NCBI GenBank assembly: GCA_021555105.2
Contig: CP134604.1
Span: forward strand, 1,922,001-1,986,000
Reading direction: 5' to 3'
DNA length: 64,000 bases
DNA from: Thalassospiraceae bacterium LMO-JJ14
Lineage (GTDB): Bacteria; Pseudomonadota; Alphaproteobacteria; Rhodospirillales; Casp-alpha2
The position numbers were made by a program, and so were the translations under genes. Below are positions 63,201-64,000 of the stretch, piece by piece. The first letter of the stretch is position 1. The number at the start of each line of letters is the position of its first letter. The notes beneath the pieces are model-generated. The model was not told where the DNA came from, searched no databases, and saw nothing but the letters and a program-made list of their open reading frames with translations.

Positions 63201-63584
63201 GAACACGAACGAGTCTTTTTTGTCGACGACCCGGAAACCGACCTGTTGCCATACCTCAAAGCAGCCGATGTGCTGGTGAGCGATGTATCCAGCGTGGTTT
63301 TCGATTATCTGGCCGTCGACCGCCCGATTATTCTGCTGAAAAACCCGGAATATTCCGCGGACGAGGCCGCTTACGACCCGCAAGGGATCGAATGGCGTTG
63401 GCGCGAAATCGGCCGGGACGTCGCCCGAACAGAGGATCTGGCCCGTGCCGTCGATCTTGCCCTTAAAACCCCCGATGCGGGTATGGAATTGCGCACACGC
63501 TATCGTGACGCCCTGTTCGGCGAGACCATGGACGGGGCAACGGCCGAACGGATGGTTGAGTTGATATCAGAGTTATCCACTTAA
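60255..63584 (+). CDS. Glycosyltransferase / TPR / CDP-glycerophosphotransferase-like fusion
   Basis: 1109 residues, GGGGGAAGG upstream of the ATG. Residues 1-450 are a GT4-like glycosyltransferase; the donor-binding motif is HGVDTEMLEAMAAGLPVVAAD near 316-336 (quoted here in pieces: DTEMLEAMAAG, LPVVAADWG). Residues about 590-775 hold five TPR units (for example ADAHYLLGAAYRHVGAADEA). Residues about 820-1109 match the TagF/TagB glycerophosphotransferase fold: VIKPHPE near 960, DVSSVVFDYLAVDRPI near 1010. It probably builds a surface polysaccharide or glycerophosphate polymer in the cytoplasm. Substrates unknown. Confidence 0.85.
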   Translation: MAVHVKPVKVSKAAQDGAENAVHFYRRDIDARPRSAGSFLGAFVKHSGVSGFFCQSHDPEDFDDFVSRVAKADTQQRECRYVAPGDRKGFRDAPLLRLSGPDIGPLMWRRRTFGQRHYSIVGEIENLGAAATQAALCDLLIAPAQHWDAVVYPSKTVKQTAERLLQMQAEYLGFRMGGEHSFGGVGFVIPPGINAGMYEETAETQGLREGVRRRLGIREEDFCVLTTGNFAFYQRSHPTPLYLALEATARRTGVRIHLLQAGWFDNEKIERAYREAIREFAPAVNAIFLDGREADIRDRVWFAADAYAAFDDALNHGVDTEMLEAMAAGLPVVAADWGANRDIVANGENGYLVPTWLPLPESGGDLTLAPENEIMGADGLRADTFLAGTVSQTTVIDIRAAAETFEALAGDMGHRRKMSAAARQAALQTYDWPVVIRRHQALWSELRRVRADAAEIAPPIPGRPAIPHLDDPFSVFKAYATHAISEHARVSLSPGIERGEGVANRLKRIRSNPINDTAGHALLEPDEQDHCLSHLSEREAVEVIQLAELLPEKRRYRLPRTLGWLAKMGVVRLTPSAQPDKPGQEDAQVGVSMVDLGLTARRQGSDKAAAEYFQNALAQNPTDPLANQFMGELLAEAHHLDQAVNYFEKAVAGNPTAVDARLDLGKALFLRGDQQGGIAYLQDAVSLAPENADAHYLLGAAYRHVGAADEAVKSLERSLRLSPKRIEALVHLGYARKSAGRRAEALQAFKDALRLAPGNLLAHAGEMSLAVERDGRKLVERDSRARRVALHFNGAEQFYPLSALFRQAQSSHWPLLTSDGRDLVEFKPDVIVVGGTQTAQVRELVPNALIISAPVFLASQNRFRAAFDGADIVCAPGQIVGDAWVKLGLAEALQVRVCGHLPLDPLFRGDTLPTPRPLMDASATVLYAPGHRPQLSSAGMLGENIVDLIRGARHDVTLVIKPHPETFIRQPKWIETWARAAHEHERVFFVDDPETDLLPYLKAADVLVSDVSSVVFDYLAVDRPIILLKNPEYSADEAAYDPQGIEWRWREIGRDVARTEDLARAVDLALKTPDAGMELRTRYRDALFGETMDGATAERMVELISELST

Positions 63585-63673
63585 TACACAATATATGCAT
63601 GAAATTCGGGTTTACGGCGCATCATATTGCGCCTTAACATTGATGACCCTGAAAATGCCCGGAGGTTGGGATC

Positions 63674-64000
63674 ATGGCAGACAAAGCTGCCGGCAAGACG
63701 GACAATGCCGCCGAGAATCCGCAGAAAGGTATCGCGGACAGTCTGGATGCGATGATTACGGATGGCCATGACGTTATCCTTCCCTCATCCGGCGCGCTTG
63801 AAGACGTCCTGCTTGAGCCGCCGAGCCCATTGTGGATCCGCTGGAAACTGCTGCCGCTGGGTGCCGCCGCCGCGACGGCGGCCTGGTTCTGGTTCTCGTA
63901 TCAGTTTGTCGAACTGAACCTCGGCTGGAATAATCTGGCGGCTTTGTTGCCTCATGAACTGGGCGGTCTTGCCGCCGGTGTCGCCACGCCCGTGGCGTTG
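63674..64000 (+). CDS. Membrane protein of unknown function (3' end beyond window)
   Basis: 109 residues are visible, from the ATG at 63674 with GGAGG at about ten bases, to the right edge. A polar N-terminus (ADKAAGKTDNAAENPQKG) is followed by a hydrophobic segment (LLPLGAAAATAAWFWFSY) and a second near the edge (LAAGVATPVAL). Too little is seen to assign a family. Confidence 0.6.
   Translation, partial: MADKAAGKTDNAAENPQKGIADSLDAMITDGHDVILPSSGALEDVLLEPPSPLWIRWKLLPLGAAAATAAWFWFSYQFVELNLGWNNLAALLPHELGGLAAGVATPVAL

Noticed and set aside
1-64000. CRISPR array, tRNA, rRNA, integrase or transposase genes
   Set aside because: No regularly spaced repeats, cloverleaf-like tRNA sequence, rRNA core motif or recognisable recombinase was seen; the only mobile-like item is the small palindromic element at 14877.

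Overview
The window is bacterial chromosome of moderately high GC, densely coded, with ATGA/GTGA start-stop overlaps throughout. Gene content points to an alphaproteobacterium close to Rhodospirillales: a DUF6460 membrane protein, a 17-kDa surface-antigen lipoprotein, the xseB-ispA-dxs-tlyA run, a FabI/AroC pair and many CoA-linked catabolic enzymes. This assignment is inferred from gene content and style; no rRNA or tRNA gene was found.

Region 1 (1-17987) is an accessory catabolic island. It holds a TPP-dependent enzyme (cut by the left edge), an RraA-type aldolase, an MFS carrier, two isocitrate-lyase-superfamily C-C lyases, a SulP carrier without STAS domain, a 3-hydroxyacyl-CoA dehydrogenase, a D-2-hydroxyacid dehydrogenase, an enoyl-CoA hydratase, a LysR regulator, a MmgE/PrpD protein, a MaoC hydratase, an acyl-CoA dehydrogenase, a CaiB/BaiF CoA-transferase and a two-subunit aconitase-family hydratase. 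The set of reaction types resembles breakdown of a branched dicarboxylic acid (methylcitrate, citramalate/mesaconate or dimethylmalate type). No known complete pathway matches it, so it is my best candidate for an undescribed system. An AT-richer orphan membrane-protein gene interrupts the 3' half.

Region 2 (18000-25200) carries a pentapeptide-repeat protein, a SPOR-like lipoprotein, and a LysR-controlled ABC importer followed by an arylformamidase-like hydrolase. Region 3 (25200-38640) is mostly housekeeping and general metabolism: aspS, small redox and metal-binding genes, hydrolases, pdxH with a CDF metal exporter and an APH/P-loop kinase fusion, a universal stress protein, a ROK kinase, an overlapping HTH/unknown gene pair and a metallo-beta-lactamase-fold enzyme.

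Region 4 (38640-47217) has an ArsR regulator opposite tusA, then a TetR-controlled RND efflux operon that ends in a D-arginine-dehydrogenase-like gene. A perfect 14+1+14 palindrome lies between the divergent TetR and adaptor genes. A periplasmic WD40-cytochrome c fusion follows. Region 5 (47236-59357) is core: an HDAC-like deacetylase, xseB-ispA-dxs-tlyA (isoprenoid precursors; tlyA has no conventional start codon), a rhodanese, a lone cyclic-nucleotide-binding domain, a TTC38-like TPR protein, a J-domain protein, a YihY/BrkB protein, fabI, aroC and a SRAP peptidase. Region 6 (59472-64000) has an SDR enzyme, a 1109-residue glycosyltransferase-TPR-glycerophosphotransferase-like fusion and a truncated membrane protein.
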